From Betaproteobacteria bacterium (GTDB lineage: Bacteria > Pseudomonadota > Gammaproteobacteria > Burkholderiales > SG8-41): DNA of 8,128 nucleotides. This document shows positions 6,123 to 8,128 of the stretch, in pieces. The stretch spans positions 1 to 8,128 of the forward strand of contig JANXRI010000049.1 of assembly GCA_025353085.1 (NCBI GenBank). The letters are read 5' to 3'. Position 1 is the first letter of the stretch; each line of letters begins with the position of its first letter. The notes beneath the pieces are model-generated. The model was not told the origin of the DNA. It did no database searches and saw only the letters and a program-made list of their open reading frames with translations. Made by a program: the position numbers and the translations under genes.

Positions 6123-7187
6123 ATGCGTCCCATCAAAGCCCTGATCAGCAGCGCCGCCTTGCGGCATAACCTCGGCGTGGTGCGCCGGTGTGCGCCGCAC
6201 TCGCAGGTATTCGGCGTGGTTAAGGCGAATGCCTATGGCCATGGGTTAGCGCTGGCGGCGCGCGCACTCGAAGCGGCGGACGGGCTCGCGCTGCTCGAGA
6301 TCGACGCGGCCGTGCGCTTGCGCGCGAGCGGCTATGCAAGGCGCATCGCGTTGCTCGAAGGCTTGTTCGATCCGACCGAATTGCCGGTCGCGGCCCAGTG
6401 CGATTTAACTATCGCGGTGCATAACGCAGAGCAACTCAAAATGCTCGATGCAGCGCCAGCCGGCGCGCGTCTTGATGTGATGCTCAAGGTTAATACGGGG
6501 ATGAACCGGCTCGGCTTCGCGCCGGCCGCGGCGCTCAAAGCGCGCGACAGCCTGCTCGCGCATCGAGCCGTCGGTCAACTCACGCTGATGACGCATTTCG
6601 CGACTGCCGACGATGCGCGCGGCGTGGCGTGGCAGATGGAAGTATTCGACAGCATCGCCGCAGGGCAGCGGCTAGCGCGTTCGGTCGCTAACTCGGCGGC
6701 GGTTCTGCGCTTTCCGCAGACGCACGCAGATTGGGTGCGGCCGGGCATCATGCTGTACGGTTGCACCCCGTTTGCCGACATCTCCGCGGCGGAGCTTGGC
6801 CTCATGCCAGCCATGACATTGGCAAGCGAAATAATTGCAGTGCAGGATTTGCGGCCGGGTGCGCGCATCGGGTATGCAGGTGCGTTTGAGGCAACGCAGC
6901 CGTTGCGGGCAGGTGTGGTCGCTTGCGGATATGCCGACGGTTATCCGCGCCACGCGCCCACCGGTACGCCGGTTCTGGTTGGCGGCATACGCACCCGCAC
7001 GCTGGGCCGCGTTTCGATGGACCTGTTGACGGTCGATCTGACCGGTATGCCGGGCGCGCGCGTCGGCACGCCGGTCGTGCTGTGGGGCGACGGGTTATCG
7101 GCTGACGAGGTCGCGCTCGCCGCGGGCACCGTGAGTTACGAATTGATGTGCGCTGTCGCGCCGCGTGTGCCGGTCATCGAGGTGTGA
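6123..7187 (+). CDS. alr: Alanine racemase
   Basis: Cytoplasmic PLP enzyme of 354 residues, normal length, interconverting L- and D-alanine to supply D-Ala for peptidoglycan. The N-terminal TIM barrel carries the PLP-binding lysine in VVKANAYGHG (Lys34), then the conserved LKVNTGMNRLGF segment whose Arg contacts PLP. The second catalytic residue, Tyr251, is in RIGYAGAF at the start of the C-terminal beta domain. The GRVSMDLLTVD stretch and the closing YELMCAVAPRVPV are also typical. All catalytic residues are present, so the enzyme should be active. The ATG at 6123 matches the usual family N-terminus (RPIKALISSAALRHNL). It has no Shine-Dalgarno; the preceding CCTCTTGCC is pyrimidine-rich. An in-frame ATG at 6027 would add 32 residues unlike the family. 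It probably shares a transcript with the LysR gene. Alr and DadX cannot be told apart here; no dadA lies nearby, which favours a biosynthetic Alr. Confidence 0.94.
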   Translation: MRPIKALISSAALRHNLGVVRRCAPHSQVFGVVKANAYGHGLALAARALEAADGLALLEIDAAVRLRASGYARRIALLEGLFDPTELPVAAQCDLTIAVHNAEQLKMLDAAPAGARLDVMLKVNTGMNRLGFAPAAALKARDSLLAHRAVGQLTLMTHFATADDARGVAWQMEVFDSIAAGQRLARSVANSAAVLRFPQTHADWVRPGIMLYGCTPFADISAAELGLMPAMTLASEIIAVQDLRPGARIGYAGAFEATQPLRAGVVACGYADGYPRHAPTGTPVLVGGIRTRTLGRVSMDLLTVDLTGMPGARVGTPVVLWGDGLSADEVALAAGTVSYELMCAVAPRVPVIEV

Positions 7188-7239
7188 GAGCCGACGCCGC
7201 CCGCGCGAAGGACTGCATGAAAAGCGCCCGCGCCCGGTG

Positions 7240-7245
7240 TATTAT
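7240..7245 (+). promoter_or_regulatory. Possible -10 box (TATTAT) for the DUF4118 gene
   Basis: TATTAT ends six bases before the ATG at 7252, so a transcript started from it would begin at or next to the start codon and be leaderless. No good -35 is seen. The rest of the 64-base gap after alr (7188-7251) is GC-rich, with no terminator-like hairpin plus T-run and no Shine-Dalgarno. Confidence 0.25.
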
Positions 7246-7251
7246 CGCAGC

Positions 7252-8128
7252 ATGAGCAGCCAGCAATCAGCGGGTGAAGTCGCCGTGGCGCCAGCGCCGC
7301 ATCAGCATAAAGTATGGCCGTACCGGCGCTCGCCCGCTATGCGCTACGGCGTCGCAGTATTGGCCGTCGCCGCAGCATTCCTGATTCGCTATTGGATTTA
7401 CGGCGATTTGCAGAACCGGCTCGTGTTCACTTTCTTCGTGCCGGCGGCCGTCGTCGCAGTTTGGTATGGCGGTATCGGCCCCGGCATCACCGCCACCGTC
7501 CTCGGCCTTCTGATGGGCGATTATTTCTTTATGATGTCGCGCAAAGCGCTGTGGCCGCTCGGCAATCGTGAGTCGCTCGCGGTCGGCGTGTACGTCGTGA
7601 CCACTTTGTTATGCGTCGTGCTGTGCGAGCGGCTGCATCGCCGGATCCGCCAGTTCGAGCGCGCCATCGATAATCTGCGGCACCATGGCACTGCCAGGCT
7701 GTGCCCTGAAGCGGAAGAGTTCGCCGAGTATTTGATTCGCTACTACGCGCTCGTGAGCCACCATCATTATAACTATCCGAGCTGGCCTTATCGCCGGCCG
7801 CTCGCGATGCGTTATGCCATGGCCATCGGCGTACTAGCCATAGCGTTCATTCTGCGTTACTGGTTGTTCGAACAGGACTCCCGTTTCCCGTTTCTCTTTT
7901 TTGTGCCTGCGGCAATTGTCGCCGTCTGGTACGGCGGCATGATGCCCGGCTTGGTGGCCGCCGCGGGAGGACTGATGCTCGGCGATTATTTTTTCCTGAG
8001 CAATCATGAAGCGTTAGGCGAGGTGCTCGAATCAGAACGCGTCCAGATCGGGATGTTCGCGGTGACGACGACGCTGTGCGTAATGCTCCTCGAGAATCTG
8101 CACGAGCGCGTACGCCGGCTCGAGCATG
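7252..8128 (+). CDS. Membrane protein with tandem DUF4118-like domains (5' part; runs off the window)
   Basis: The frame stays open from the ATG at 7252 to the window edge, giving 292 residues with no stop. A 21-residue polar N-terminus is followed by two copies of a four-helix module. Copy 1 is residues 22-137 and copy 2 is 178-292. Each starts WPYRR, then AMRY, a helix, an FFVPAA(V/I)VAVWYGG hairpin, GDYFF, a VTT-containing last helix and an amphipathic LH-R-R helix. The pattern matches DUF4118, the sensor-type membrane domain of KdpD and many PAS histidine kinases. About half the aligned residues are identical by eye, so this looks like an internal duplication. The 40-residue linker (138-177) holds acidic residues and a HHH. 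No KdpD N-terminal domain precedes it. The missing C-terminus may be a kinase, another output domain or more copies; the sequence cannot decide. It starts 64 bases after alr on the same strand. Confidence 0.82.
   Translation, partial: MSSQQSAGEVAVAPAPHQHKVWPYRRSPAMRYGVAVLAVAAAFLIRYWIYGDLQNRLVFTFFVPAAVVAVWYGGIGPGITATVLGLLMGDYFFMMSRKALWPLGNRESLAVGVYVVTTLLCVVLCERLHRRIRQFERAIDNLRHHGTARLCPEAEEFAEYLIRYYALVSHHHYNYPSWPYRRPLAMRYAMAIGVLAIAFILRYWLFEQDSRFPFLFFVPAAIVAVWYGGMMPGLVAAAGGLMLGDYFFLSNHEALGEVLESERVQIGMFAVTTTLCVMLLENLHERVRRLEH
7315..8128 (+). repeat. Tandem protein-coding duplication (two DUF4118-like units)
   Basis: The unit at 7315-7662 is repeated at 7783-8128 within one reading frame, separated by about 120 bases of linker. 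The similarity is clear in protein (WPYRR, AMRY, FFVPAA, VAVWYGG, GDYFF) but much weaker in DNA, so the duplication is old rather than a recent slippage event. Confidence 0.8.

Noticed and set aside
7188..7251. Intrinsic terminator after alr
   Set aside because: The gap is GC-rich but has no stable hairpin followed by a T-run, so read-through into the DUF4118 gene remains possible.
7314..7571. Plus-strand 85-codon frame
   Set aside because: It is an out-of-frame shadow of the DUF4118 gene; the other frame shows two conserved membrane modules.

Overview
The window is GC-rich, densely coded bacterial chromosome. Its gene types (an MlaF-type ATPase, a stand-alone LplT, a YhhQ-type queuosine-precursor transporter, a biosynthetic-type alanine racemase) fit a Gram-negative proteobacterium, most likely a betaproteobacterium. 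That placement rests on protein character and on gene order recalled from memory (lplT next to alr); the window holds no taxonomic marker gene. I see no rRNA, tRNA, CRISPR array, insertion sequence or phage gene. No gene-free stretch reaches 300 bases; the longest is the roughly 230-base divergent lplT/lysR region.

Layout: on the minus strand, a major facilitator transporter (16-1242) lies downstream of a queuosine-precursor transporter (1286-1990). A 145-base divergent region holding two hairpins separates yhhQ from a plus-strand LEA/WHy-domain lipoprotein (2136-2636). About 100 bases further on is a full-length mlaF (2737-3540), which converges on a minus-strand lysophospholipid transporter lplT (3592-4854). 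lplT is divergent from a CysL-like LysR regulator (5087-6004). A biosynthetic-type alanine racemase (6123-7187) follows. The window ends inside a membrane protein (from 7252) built of tandem DUF4118-like four-helix units; it has no stop codon in the window and so is easy to miss.

How the genes fit together: the centre is an envelope-lipid and cell-wall neighbourhood. MlaF normally powers phospholipid transport between the membranes, LplT returns lysophospholipids to the cytoplasm for reacylation, and Alr supplies D-alanine for peptidoglycan. mlaF stands alone, without the mlaE/D/C/B genes that usually follow it. Its H-loop histidine is replaced by tyrosine, while every other ATPase motif is intact.

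The most unusual non-coding signal is a pair of related inverted repeats. One starts at the stop codon of mlaF (3537-3587) and the other at the stop codon of the LysR gene (6001-6117). Their 13-bp stems align in the same register and differ by a compensated double change (GC/GC in one, TT/AA in the other), which points to a dispersed palindromic repeat family kept as a stem. Start sites are generally preceded by poor Shine-Dalgarno sequences, and several have extended -10 promoter-like sequences close by.
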